This document shows, piece after piece, positions 23,759 to 30,606 of a DNA stretch of 52,466 nt; the first letter of the stretch is position 1; every line of letters begins with the position of its first letter. The position numbers were made by a program, and so were the translations under genes. This stretch comes from a virus: the IMG/VR virus record IMGVR_UViG_3300028025_004744, positions 1 to 52,466 of that record. One strand, given 5' to 3'. A model generated the notes under the pieces. It made no database searches. It was not told the origin of the DNA and saw only the letters and a list, made by a program, of their open reading frames with translations.

Positions 23759-24181
23759 ATGGCAAGACAAAAAGCAATTTCAGTAAAGATACCTACTCAA
23801 CGAGTAATTGAGGCACTACAAAAGTCGCTAGATAAACTAGAACTTGACTACACATCACAAGAAGCCAACGAAGCAAAATACGAATTGCTACGCAAGGCAT
23901 GGCAAAAGGAAGTGCAGGACTATGCTCTTGCTAACATCAGTAAGGCAGAAAACTTCCGCACTAACTATCGCTCATGGAACAATAGTCTTAACATTGACTT
24001 TGACCTAACAGTTTCAGACAAGGACTTGCCTAAAGAGCCTGAGAAGGACTTTGAGACATTTTCTGTCTATAACTATCGTGAGCAGAAAGAGGAAATCTCT
24101 AACGCTATTCGTATTCTAAAGATGACAGATGAGGAAGTAGTTTCCACATCAACTTATCAAGCGGTATCTCGTTATCTCTAA
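23759..24181 (+). CDS. 140-aa helical protein, unknown
   Basis: A 140-aa protein starting MARQKAISVKIPTQRVIEAL, mostly helical with a long charged helix (ANEAKYELLRKAWQKEVQDY). No family recognised. Its message ends with hairpin copy 3 and a folded tract. Confidence 0.7.
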   Translation: MARQKAISVKIPTQRVIEALQKSLDKLELDYTSQEANEAKYELLRKAWQKEVQDYALANISKAENFRTNYRSWNNSLNIDFDLTVSDKDLPKEPEKDFETFSVYNYREQKEEISNAIRILKMTDEEVVSTSTYQAVSRYL

Positions 24182-24196
24182 TTAGATAATAAACGA

Positions 24197-24221
24197 CCTG
24201 AGTATGTCGCTAAACTGCTCA
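24197..24221 (+). ncRNA. Conserved 3' hairpin, copy 3
   Basis: CC then TGAGTA...TGCTCA with loop TGTCGCTAAAC. Relative to copies 2 and 4, the C-to-T change keeps pairing as U-G, which supports an RNA-level role. Confidence 0.55.
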
Positions 24222-24226
24222 CGCTT

Positions 24227-24292
24227 CTCCCCCTGGTTCAATCCAAAAACTTGGATCTAATCCAAAATCTTGGCTAAAGTCCCCTGGGGGAG
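24227..24292 (+). ncRNA. Candidate branched RNA structure
   Basis: CTCCCCC (24227) pairs with GGGGGAG (24286) and encloses two perfect small hairpins, ATCCAA-AAAC-TTGGAT and CCAA-AATC-TTGG. No reading frame is needed to explain it. It could be a terminator or a structured RNA. Confidence 0.45.
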
Positions 24293-24305
24293 TGGCACCC
24301 TAAAT

Positions 24306-24328
24306 TTGTCAGTGCACTACAGTACAAT
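24306..24328 (+). promoter_or_regulatory. TTGTCA-N11-TACAAT promoter
   Basis: TTGTCA, 11 nt, TACAAT, upstream of gene 24362 (ribosome site AAAGAGGG). Confidence 0.55.
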
Positions 24329-24361
24329 TGAATTAAACCAACAAACAGAAAGAGGGCCCCC

Positions 24362-24784
24362 ATGGACCAGGTAACAACAGAAACCGCAAAGCACTACATG
24401 ACAAGAGAATTCCTTGAGTCACAATTAGTACAAAACAAAACACGTATTGAGCAATTAGAAAAGCACATTCAAGAAGTAACGCAACGTTCATACGGCGAGG
24501 CTGCAGAGCGTAACCGTATGCGTAATGAAATGCAAGAGTGGACCTTGGAAGCGCTAGAGAATGGCACTTTTGATGAAGGTGTTGCAGAAGAGATTGCAAA
24601 CATTTGCGGTTTTGAATTAACAAAAGAATTTGAATTGGAAGTTTCAGTTCAGTATTCAGTTACAGTTAATGCACGTAATGAAGAAGAAGCAATTAATGCA
24701 ATTCATGAAATTGATTTTGATTCAGTTTCATATGGTGAAGAAATTGCATACCTGTCATCCAGTGTTGACAGAGTAGATATTTAG
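24362..24784 (+). CDS. 140-aa coiled-coil protein, unknown
   Basis: A 140-aa protein. Residues about 15-65 form a charged coiled coil (SQLVQNKTRIEQLEKHIQEV); the C-terminal half has strands with FELEVSVQYSVTVNARNEEE and a repeated 'NAIHEIDFDSVS' pattern typical of a small alpha/beta domain. Strong GGGCCCCC-flanked leader with AGAGGG. Followed by hairpin copy 4. Confidence 0.7.
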   Translation: MDQVTTETAKHYMTREFLESQLVQNKTRIEQLEKHIQEVTQRSYGEAAERNRMRNEMQEWTLEALENGTFDEGVAEEIANICGFELTKEFELEVSVQYSVTVNARNEEEAINAIHEIDFDSVSYGEEIAYLSSSVDRVDI

Positions 24785-24803
24785 TAGGGGGCTACTAATA
24801 AAA

Positions 24804-24827
24804 CCTGAGCATGTTTAAAAACTGCTC
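24804..24827 (+). ncRNA. Conserved 3' hairpin, copy 4
   Basis: CCT then GAGCA...TGCTC, loop TGTTTAAAAAC, then CTTGAAATTTTTTCGAC downstream. Confidence 0.55.
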
Positions 24828-24886
24828 CGCTCAATCCCTTGAAATTTTTTCGACACGGCTGACCAGTCAATGTCAAGTTACGAGCA

Positions 24887-24902
24887 TGTGTTTAAGATCA
24901 CA
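24887..24902 (+). promoter_or_regulatory. Crp-like half-degenerate palindrome
   Basis: TGTGTTTAAGATCACA differs from TGTGA-N6-TCACA at one base. It lies about 40 nt before the -35 region of gene 25003. Confidence 0.45.
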
Positions 24903-24942
24903 AGAAAAATGTCCGAATTGCCCTATGTCTAACTATACCGAT

Positions 24943-24971
24943 TTGCATTTGTCAGCCCATTCGTGTATGAT
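24943..24971 (+). promoter_or_regulatory. TTGTCA-N11-TATGAT promoter (also TTGCAT-N17)
   Basis: TTGTCA (24949) lies 11 nt from TATGAT (24966), and TTGCAT (24943) lies 17 nt from it. Both geometries are present. Confidence 0.65.
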
Positions 24972-25002
24972 TGTATTAACAACAACAAAAAGGAGAAAAC
25001 TC

Positions 25003-26019
25003 ATGGCACATGAACTAGAATCACAAAATGGTAAGGCTTCATTCGCATCATTTCGTGAACCTGCTTGGCATGGATTGGGTACCGTATTTACAGAAGAAAA
25101 AACAACATCAGAAATGTTAGAGGCTGCAAGCCTTAACGGTTGGAATGTTCGTCTGGAAGATTTGGAAACCCCATCACACTTAACAAGCGACAAGGCATAC
25201 CAGTATGTTTTGCGTACTAACCCTACTGATAACTCTCAGACCGACATTCTTGGTGTCGTTGGTGAGCGTTACCATGTAATGCAGAATGAAGATTTATTTT
25301 CATTCGGTGATAACATTCTTGATGGTGGTGGTCGTTGGGAGACGGCTGGCTCAATCAAGGGTGGTCGTGTCGTATTCGGTGCATTAGCACTAGAGCGTGA
25401 AACTGTCCTAGACCCTAACGGTGTTGCAGATAAGGTAAAAACTTATTTACTTATCAACACATCACATGACGGTTCAATCGCTATTCAAGCAAGCATCACA
25501 CCTGTTCGTGTTGTGTGCGCTAACACTCTTAACCTTGCACTAAACACAACTAAGAAAAAGAATGGTGTCAAGCAATCTTTCAAGATTCGCCACACTCAGA
25601 CCGCTTCTGGTAAGGTTGCCGTTGCTCGTGAGACTCTTGGTCTTGCTCATAAGTACATGGATTCTTTTGACCTCATGGCTAAGGCTATGATTGAAACAGA
25701 AATCAACGCTAAACAATTCAATGACATCATTCTTGCTGCATACCCTAAGCCAGAAAAAGATTCTAAGGGTGCTTTCAAGAAATGGGAAAACAAGGTAGAT
25801 GTTATCAACGACATCTATACAGGCGAGTTTAATGGTATGATTGCTGGTAATGCGTGGGGTGCTTTCAATGCACTAACTGAGCGCCTTGATTGGTACCGTT
25901 CTGCTCGTGGTGGTTCTAACGAATCTATCCTAGCATCTGCAAGTGGTTTTGACCCTGCTATCAACGCAGAAAAAAATCGTTTGCTAAAAGTTGTGCAAAA
26001 TGTTTTGCAGATTGCATAA
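25003..26019 (+). CDS. DUF932 / phage-plasmid-like protein
   Basis: A 338-aa protein starting MAHELESQNGKASFASFREP after AAAAGGAGA; longer in-frame starts would cross the promoter. AWHGLGT, DILGVVGERYHVMQNEDLF, GGRVVFGALALE, YLLINTSHDGS and TPVRVVCANTLNLAL are the conserved blocks of DUF932 (phage/plasmid-like, TIGR03299 type). Family function is unsettled; it is often found in plasmids and phages near replication genes. Full length for the family. Its message carries hairpin copy 5 and then tRNA-Asp. Confidence 0.88.
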   Translation: MAHELESQNGKASFASFREPAWHGLGTVFTEEKTTSEMLEAASLNGWNVRLEDLETPSHLTSDKAYQYVLRTNPTDNSQTDILGVVGERYHVMQNEDLFSFGDNILDGGGRWETAGSIKGGRVVFGALALERETVLDPNGVADKVKTYLLINTSHDGSIAIQASITPVRVVCANTLNLALNTTKKKNGVKQSFKIRHTQTASGKVAVARETLGLAHKYMDSFDLMAKAMIETEINAKQFNDIILAAYPKPEKDSKGAFKKWENKVDVINDIYTGEFNGMIAGNAWGAFNALTERLDWYRSARGGSNESILASASGFDPAINAEKNRLLKVVQNVLQIA

Positions 26020-26030
26020 ATAAAAAAATT

Positions 26031-26054
26031 CCTGAGCAAGAATTAAAACTGCTC
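26031..26054 (+). ncRNA. Conserved 3' hairpin, copy 5
   Basis: CCT then GAGCA...TGCTC, loop AGAATTAAAAC, 11 nt after the DUF932 stop and 4 nt before tRNA-Asp. Confidence 0.55.
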
Positions 26055-26058
26055 GCAT

Positions 26059-26132
26059 GGTTCCATAGATCAATTGGTTAGATCGCCACCCTGTCACGGT
26101 GGAGGCTACGGGTTCAAGTCCCGTTGGAATCG
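26059..26132 (+). tRNA. tRNA-Asp (GTC)
   Basis: A full cloverleaf: 7-bp acceptor (GGTTCCA/TGGAATC with one G-T), anticodon loop CTGTCAC, canonical T-loop TTCAAGT, G discriminator. CCA is not encoded. Confidence 0.92.
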
Positions 26133-26187
26133 CAAGAAAATTTTTCGACAATGTGATATTAAACACACTTTACGATTACGTAAGGAT

Positions 26188-26216
26188 TTGCATTTTCCCA
26201 CGATTTCGGCTATAAT
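26188..26216 (+). promoter_or_regulatory. TTGCAT-N17-TATAAT promoter
   Basis: Preceded by TACGATTACGTAAGGAT and with spacer TTTCCCACGATT, both close to the promoter at 22371. It drives gene 26245. Confidence 0.7.
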
Positions 26217-26244
26217 TAATATATACCTACCACGGGAGAAAACA

Positions 26245-26457
26245 ATGGAACAATTTATAGACACACTAGCAGAACACATCACAGGAGCAATTCAACAGGA
26301 GATTGCAGAACATCTCTTTGACCAATGGTCTTATAACAATTTAGAGTCAGGTCAAGACTATGCAGAAAACCAATTCATGTCATTTGCCTCAGATGAATTA
26401 AAGCAACAGTATAACGAATACTATGGATATATAGAGGGAGATGAGTTTCTACTATGA
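26245..26457 (+). CDS. 70-aa acidic helical protein, unknown
   Basis: ATG 26245 follows CGGGAGAAAA; longer frames run into tRNA-Asp. The product (MEQFIDTLAEHITGAIQQEI) is helical and acidic. First gene of a long coupled operon. No family recognised. Confidence 0.65.
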   Translation: MEQFIDTLAEHITGAIQQEIAEHLFDQWSYNNLESGQDYAENQFMSFASDELKQQYNEYYGYIEGDEFLL

Positions 26458-26600
26458 TTACCACCCAGGAACTAATTGATTATATATATGATGATAACTT
26501 AATTCATTTTGACGACAGAGACACATCAGATGATTGTGATTGCTATATTCACATAACACTTAATACTATGATTAAATATATGGAAGCAATTGAATGTTAG
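26454..26600 (+). CDS. 48-aa acidic protein, unknown
   Basis: ATGA overlap with the previous gene. The product carries DDCDCYIHIT, a possible metal-binding Cys/His group, and is very acidic. Unknown. Confidence 0.58.
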   Translation: MITTQELIDYIYDDNLIHFDDRDTSDDCDCYIHITLNTMIKYMEAIEC

Positions 26601-26752
26601 GTTATATTAAAGAAGATTTAGACGATATGATTAATGCACTTGATTCCGTCCTTACAACAATTAACTCAGATGATGATCCATGGCTATATAACAATACAGA
26701 AAGAGCAAAAGAATTGTTAGAAGGTCTATGGGCAGAAGGGTACTTTGACTAA
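26594..26752 (+). CDS. 52-aa acidic helical protein
   Basis: Overlaps its neighbour by 7 nt and the next by TAATG. The product (MLGYIKEDLDDMINALDSVL) is an acidic helix pair. No family recognised. Confidence 0.58.
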   Translation: MLGYIKEDLDDMINALDSVLTTINSDDDPWLYNNTERAKELLEGLWAEGYFD

Positions 26753-26850
26753 TGAGTGTATGTTGTAATGTATATGTGACTTTCTTTGAGTCTACCCTGG
26801 TTTGTAAAAAATGTTATAAGGAACAACCACTAGAAACTTTGGGGGACTAA
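26752..26850 (+). CDS. 32-aa Cys-rich peptide
   Basis: SVCCNVYV and LVCKKCYKEQ provide two Cys pairs. TAATG overlaps at both ends support it as a real minimal zinc ribbon. Confidence 0.52.
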   Translation: MSVCCNVYVTFFESTLVCKKCYKEQPLETLGD

Positions 26851-26918
26851 TGAAATCTCATCCATTTTGTAGAATCCCTATTCAAGACCCTAATTATAGA
26901 TGCGAGTGTGGTAAATAA
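26850..26918 (+). CDS. 22-aa Cys-containing peptide
   Basis: The product starts MKSHPFCRIPI and ends YRCECGK. Overlapped by TAATG on both sides. Too short for a family call. Confidence 0.42.
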   Translation: MKSHPFCRIPIQDPNYRCECGK

Positions 26919-27133
26919 TGTGGACTAAGTATGATTATCTATGTACTGATTGTGATGCTCTTATTGAGATTACTGCTTGTGCAGATAAGGTTCTTGATCC
27001 CGCCTGTATTTGCGGGGGTATAGGAATAGTTATCCTATTATCACAAGGAGATGGAACAGGACCTCTCCTGGAACCTGTGACTAAGATCACACCACGAGAA
27101 GTTGTAAAAATCAACACCAACCCGTATAATTAA
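26918..27133 (+). CDS. 71-aa zinc-ribbon protein (FmdB-like)
   Basis: YDYLCTDCDALIEI, then DPACICGGIG: two Cys pairs spaced as in FmdB-type regulatory ribbons, with a hydrophobic strand and a basic-acidic tail. Its last codons contain a TATAAT that starts the next gene. Confidence 0.65.
   Translation: MWTKYDYLCTDCDALIEITACADKVLDPACICGGIGIVILLSQGDGTGPLLEPVTKITPREVVKINTNPYN
27102..27130 (+). promoter_or_regulatory. Intragenic promoter, leaderless
   Basis: TTGTAA, 17 nt, TATAAT, then 7 nt to ATG 27138, within the end of the zinc-ribbon gene. Confidence 0.55.
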
Positions 27134-27137
27134 TATT

Positions 27138-27302
27138 ATGACCAATGTAATTTATACCCGATTTGCCACCTTCACTGAGTACGATTGTACTATTTGCAAG
27201 AATAAACTTAATGTTGATGAAGCAGATAAGTTTATGCTATGCCATGTTTGCTATTGTGAAATCTTTGACCCTGCTCTTAGAGAGTCATCACAATGGACCT
27301 AA
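27138..27302 (+). CDS. 54-aa zinc-ribbon protein
   Basis: YDCTICKNKLNVDEADKFML then CHVCYCEIFD: a CxxC...CxxC ribbon. Leaderless start. Overlaps the next gene by 10 nt. Confidence 0.65.
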   Translation: MTNVIYTRFATFTEYDCTICKNKLNVDEADKFMLCHVCYCEIFDPALRESSQWT

Positions 27303-27472
27303 ACACTTTACGAGAGTATATTAAGATACATAAACTTTCATTGGAGCAAGATATTGAGGACGCTAACAATGATATTCCTACTAGTGATGATGAGTACTAT
27401 GAGTCAGACACATATTATGAGGGAGCAATTGATACCTGCCAACACCTATTGGAGTATATAGATGAGCGCTGA
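27293..27472 (+). CDS. 59-aa acidic helical protein
   Basis: The product (MDLNTLREYIKIHKLSLEQD) is acidic and helical with DDEYYESDTYYEGAIDTCQH. It overlaps both neighbours by about 10 nt. Unknown. Confidence 0.6.
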   Translation: MDLNTLREYIKIHKLSLEQDIEDANNDIPTSDDEYYESDTYYEGAIDTCQHLLEYIDER

Positions 27473-27737
27473 GTATCCTTTTATACCGCCGCACCTAGAG
27501 AAGGGTTTAGAGGATATCTCTATTCCTCTTATTGATCTTATGCATGGGCACCTAAAGGTAGAAATGCTAGACTGTGAAGAAGAAATAAATAATTTATCAG
27601 AGTTACAAGACGGACCTAGATATCAATATGTACAGGGATACCTAGAGGCCTTGACAAACCTATACTGCTTGACCTATAATTTAAGTATAGACCGCCAACA
27701 AATAGAAAGAGACCACCATGCCAAACTGGGTATTTAA
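27462..27737 (+). CDS. 91-aa helical protein, unknown
   Basis: A 91-aa helical protein (YPFIPPHLEKGLEDISIPLI) with an acidic centre. It overlaps the Api92-like gene start by 20 nt. No family recognised. Confidence 0.65.
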   Translation: MSAEYPFIPPHLEKGLEDISIPLIDLMHGHLKVEMLDCEEEINNLSELQDGPRYQYVQGYLEALTNLYCLTYNLSIDRQQIERDHHAKLGI

Positions 27738-28410
27738 CGGATTAACTGTAGAAGGCTCACCTGATTCTGTCAAAAAGATGATGGACCAACTCAATACACC
27801 CTTCGTCCGTGTCCATGACCAATGGAATGTAAAGACACAACAAATGGAAAAGCAACAGGTAACATATCCAAACCCTGTCTTTGCATTCTGGAATATAATT
27901 AAACCAACTGACATGGAAGCATACGACGGCCCTCAGCCTAAGAATGACAACTTTGAAGAGGCCATGAAGTTTAAGTCAGACCATTGGTACGATTGGAATG
28001 TTCGCAACTGGGGAACCAAGTGGGATGTAGCCGTATCATCTACTGAGACTAATCCTGATACATACATGGAAGATACAGTCAATGGTGAGAATCATGTTGT
28101 CTACTATAACTTTGAGACTGCTTGGTCTCGCCCTATGGGTGCTTTGACTAAGTTATCTGAACAGTACCCTGATTTATTATTTACTTTGTCATATGAGGAA
28201 GAGACTGGCTGGGGTGGCGAATGTGAACTACTTCGTGGTAAAGTTATCTCAGAGTCAGAGTATGACAACATGTGCCGTAACTGCGACGGTACTTATCTAG
28301 ATGAAGATATTGTTACCTGTGATGATTGTTCAGACTGGCCGTGCCCTAAGTGTGGCTGGAGTAATGATATGTGTGAGACCCACCAAAAGGAATACGAGGA
28401 GAAGAAATGA
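27718..28410 (+). CDS. Api92-like/DUF1281-type ferredoxin-fold protein with zinc ribbons
   Basis: A 230-aa protein. The opening MPNWVFNGLTVEGSPDSVKK is typical of the Api92/YubB family, with AFWNIIKP, YDWNVRNWGTKWDVAV and FETAWSRPMGALTKLSEQYP following in the expected order. The C-terminal about 50 residues hold CRNCDG, CDDCSDWPCPKC and a late MCETH: two zinc ribbons. The family is common on plasmids and phages and its role is unknown. Coupled by ATGA to the next gene. Confidence 0.82.
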   Translation: MPNWVFNGLTVEGSPDSVKKMMDQLNTPFVRVHDQWNVKTQQMEKQQVTYPNPVFAFWNIIKPTDMEAYDGPQPKNDNFEEAMKFKSDHWYDWNVRNWGTKWDVAVSSTETNPDTYMEDTVNGENHVVYYNFETAWSRPMGALTKLSEQYPDLLFTLSYEEETGWGGECELLRGKVISESEYDNMCRNCDGTYLDEDIVTCDDCSDWPCPKCGWSNDMCETHQKEYEEKK

Positions 28411-28646
28411 AGACTACTTATCTAATTGAACTGGCTGTTGATGAAAAATGGTTTAATGCTATTAGCGAGTTTACTGCAGATGTATACGAAGGTGAACTAT
28501 GCGAATGGATCAGGGTACAGCCAGAGACTGAACTAGACGGCACTGAGTGTGAGAACTGTGAAGAGAACCCTAAAGAGCACCCTGAAGGCAAGTGGTGCAC
28601 CTCCTGCAGGGACGACTTTAAGGAGTCTGAGGAGGACGACGAATGA
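28407..28646 (+). CDS. 79-aa acidic zinc-ribbon protein
   Basis: Starts with two strands and a helix (MKTTYLIELAVDEKWF), then ECENCEENPKEHPEGKWC-x-x-C gives a ribbon, and the tail is very acidic (ESEEDDE). ATGA overlaps on both sides. Function unknown. Confidence 0.65.
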   Translation: MKTTYLIELAVDEKWFNAISEFTADVYEGELCEWIRVQPETELDGTECENCEENPKEHPEGKWCTSCRDDFKESEEDDE

Positions 28647-28684
28647 ACTGGACACATTTACCGTTATTTGATACAATTGAATAA
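28643..28684 (+). CDS. 13-aa coupled peptide
   Basis: ATGA-coupled frame encoding MNWTHLPLFDTIE. It may be a translation-coupling leftover rather than a functional peptide. Confidence 0.25.
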   Translation: MNWTHLPLFDTIE

Positions 28685-28708
28685 AACCTACAAACATAAG
28701 GAGACCCA

Positions 28709-28855
28709 ATGAATGAATATAGAGTAGATGTAATCTTTGAACCCACTGGAGATTACATGCATTTTAAATATGAGGCTGAGTCAGATAATGAAACAGACCT
28801 TGTTAATGAAATATTAAGCCAACTATCAATTGTATCTTGGAAGGAAGAAGAATAA
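28709..28855 (+). CDS. 48-aa acidic protein, unknown
   Basis: AAGGAGA precedes ATG. The product (MNEYRVDVIFEPTGDYMHFK) is a beta-beta-alpha pattern. TAATG overlap with the next gene. Confidence 0.6.
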   Translation: MNEYRVDVIFEPTGDYMHFKYEAESDNETDLVNEILSQLSIVSWKEEE

Positions 28856-29223
28856 TGGGAGCCCGTATTAATTTTGTTTTTAAAGACGTTGAGGATGAAG
28901 CACACGTAGTACTCTATAGCCACTGGGGTGAGACAGAATGGCAGCGGGACCTAGCAATGGCCCTGGACCATGCAAAACCTAGGTGGTCAGACTATGCCTA
29001 CTGTACACGTATGGTGATTAGTTATCTTATGCAAGATTCAATCCTAGAGGAAACAGGGTTTGGTATCTATGCTATTACTGGTACCAACTTTGATTTAGGT
29101 GAGACTACCGTCGTTATTGATATTGCTAAAGAAACTATTCATCAGGTAGGCTCAGATACTAAAGTAAACTGGGACTCATTTGTACAGGCGTATTTGCCTG
29201 TGGCTGCGACGGTGGGGGAGTAG
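28855..29223 (+). CDS. 122-aa phage protein, unknown
   Basis: ATG 28855 (MGARINFVFKDVEDEAHVVL) overlaps the upstream stop as TAATG and is preferred to an earlier in-frame ATG. HWGETEWQRDLAMALDHA, then RWSDYAYCTRMVISYLM, is a pattern I associate with small conserved actinophage proteins, but no function is known. Last gene before a terminator. Confidence 0.68.
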   Translation: MGARINFVFKDVEDEAHVVLYSHWGETEWQRDLAMALDHAKPRWSDYAYCTRMVISYLMQDSILEETGFGIYAITGTNFDLGETTVVIDIAKETIHQVGSDTKVNWDSFVQAYLPVAATVGE

Positions 29224-29257
29224 GGTCACTCTCGCACTTACGGTGGGGGGCAGACTG

Positions 29258-29285
29258 TGGTGGGTTGCCCTCCACCTTTCTTTTT
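29258..29285 (+). terminator. Terminator of the 26.2-29.2 kb operon
   Basis: GGTGG pairs with CCACC around an 8-nt loop, then TTTCTTTTT. Confidence 0.55.
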
Positions 29286-29293
29286 GGTATAAT
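29285..29293 (+). promoter_or_regulatory. Extended -10 promoter (TGG-TATAAT)
   Basis: The -10 overlaps the tail of the preceding terminator. An AGGGGG ribosome site leads to a TTG start at 29312. No clear -35. Confidence 0.55.
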
Positions 29294-29311
29294 GGATAGA
29301 AGGGGGACGCT

Positions 29312-29539
29312 TTGAGAATTAGTAGAGGCATAACGCCAGAAGAGCGTGTGGCTATGAGAATTAAACCTATTATTGAGGACTTAAACCTAGACCTTGAACA
29401 AACAGGCATAATGCTTGCTAGGGTATTACCACACTTGACATACACTCGTTTGATTGCTATAATTGAAAGTGCAGAGTATGAAAAAGAAGGTATTCTAGAC
29501 CCTAAACTACAAATGGAACGGTGGAGACATGGACTATAA
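29312..29539 (+). CDS. 75-aa helical protein (TTG start)
   Basis: TTG 29312 lies 5 nt after AGGGGG; the first ATG (29354) lacks a ribosome site. The product (MRISRGITPEERVAMRIKPI) is basic then helical, with ARVLPHLTYTRLIAIIES. Unknown. It overlaps the next gene by 11 nt. Confidence 0.62.
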   Translation: MRISRGITPEERVAMRIKPIIEDLNLDLEQTGIMLARVLPHLTYTRLIAIIESAEYEKEGILDPKLQMERWRHGL

Positions 29540-29801
29540 CAAGATAGCAAGCATTCTAGCGCAGATTAACTTAGATGCTTTAGACCTAGAGGAAGTTGAG
29601 TATCTGCCCTCAGAGTTTTGGACAGAACTTGAAGATGGTTTGACATTTGCTGTTTTTGTTAATGGTGGTTGGGCAGAGCCTACAGAAATGGGTAAGTCAC
29701 AACTAGAGTTTGCATGGCGTACACTATGCGACATGCGTGACCTTGACCCAGAAGTTATGTATGACACGCCTCTAGATTTTTTCAAGGCACAGCAAGTATG
29801 A
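29529..29801 (+). CDS. 90-aa acidic protein, unknown
   Basis: A 90-aa protein starting MDYNKIASILAQINLDALDL; a helix followed by FAVFVNGGWAEPTE strands. ATGA overlap downstream. No family recognised. Confidence 0.65.
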   Translation: MDYNKIASILAQINLDALDLEEVEYLPSEFWTELEDGLTFAVFVNGGWAEPTEMGKSQLEFAWRTLCDMRDLDPEVMYDTPLDFFKAQQV

Positions 29802-30076
29802 CAGATTTTGTAACCCAGTGTGTAATCCTGGGGCAGTTGTATGAAGGCTACAAAGAAGAGAAAGACTTCAGAGCCTTTATAGAATACAACGATCTTGGAT
29901 TACCATTGGCATATCTAACATCACAGGGATTAGTTGTTGAGGTTTCAGATGATGGTCGCAGATACATTGCTGACACATTTGAAATGTTTCTTGAGTCTAT
30001 TAAACTTACTGAAGACGACATCATTGAGGGCATGACCCTGGATGAGGTTTTGGAAATGGCTGCTGCCGAAGACTGA
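29798..30076 (+). CDS. 92-aa acidic protein, unknown
   Basis: A 92-aa protein with GLPLAYLTSQGLVVEVSDDG, resembling a small winged or barrel-like domain, then an acidic helix (TEDDIIEGMTLDEVLEM). Last gene before the non-coding repeat tract. Confidence 0.65.
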   Translation: MTDFVTQCVILGQLYEGYKEEKDFRAFIEYNDLGLPLAYLTSQGLVVEVSDDGRRYIADTFEMFLESIKLTEDDIIEGMTLDEVLEMAAAED

Positions 30077-30577
30077 GATTTTCGAAAAACCTTTCAAACC
30101 TCTATAACTTATTACGAACTCGAAAACTTTTTCCCAGGATTCTAGACATTACGAACCCTCTAAAAAAATTCGCAGGGTTTTCGATCAAACCTTATATCCC
30201 AATAAAAAAGATTACGAACGACCTATAAATTTCCCAGGATTCTAGCATATCAAACCTTGCTTGTCAAACCCTTATATCATATAAACTCATATCTGTCAAA
30301 CCTCTATATCCAAAAACCAGAATGTATGGTTTGTTATTCCTATAGGGGTATTACGAACTCTCTTTATTTATCCCCCGCCCTGCAATGAAACCCAGGACTA
30401 TCAGACATTCTGCAGCGGGGGATCAAAAGATACACCAAACCCCATAGTATAAAAGACATTACGAAGGACATATATTTTTCCCTGGATTTTAGAATATTTA
30501 TCAAACCTTTATATATTTTTATGGAGGTTTTTCTACATTTTTCTCACATTTTGAGAGGTTTTTTATAGCAAATATAC

Positions 30578-30606
30578 TTGACAATATAGAGGTTTGGGAG
30601 TATAAT
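30578..30606 (+). promoter_or_regulatory. Perfect TTGACA-N17-TATAAT promoter in the repeat tract
   Basis: Both hexamers match the consensus exactly with ideal spacing, yet no gene of useful length follows; TTGACAATAT recurs at 30627. The transcript could be a regulatory or primer RNA. Confidence 0.7.

Noticed and set aside
28643-28684. 13-aa coupled frame as a firm gene
   Set aside because: Listed at low confidence only; too short to separate from a coupling accident.
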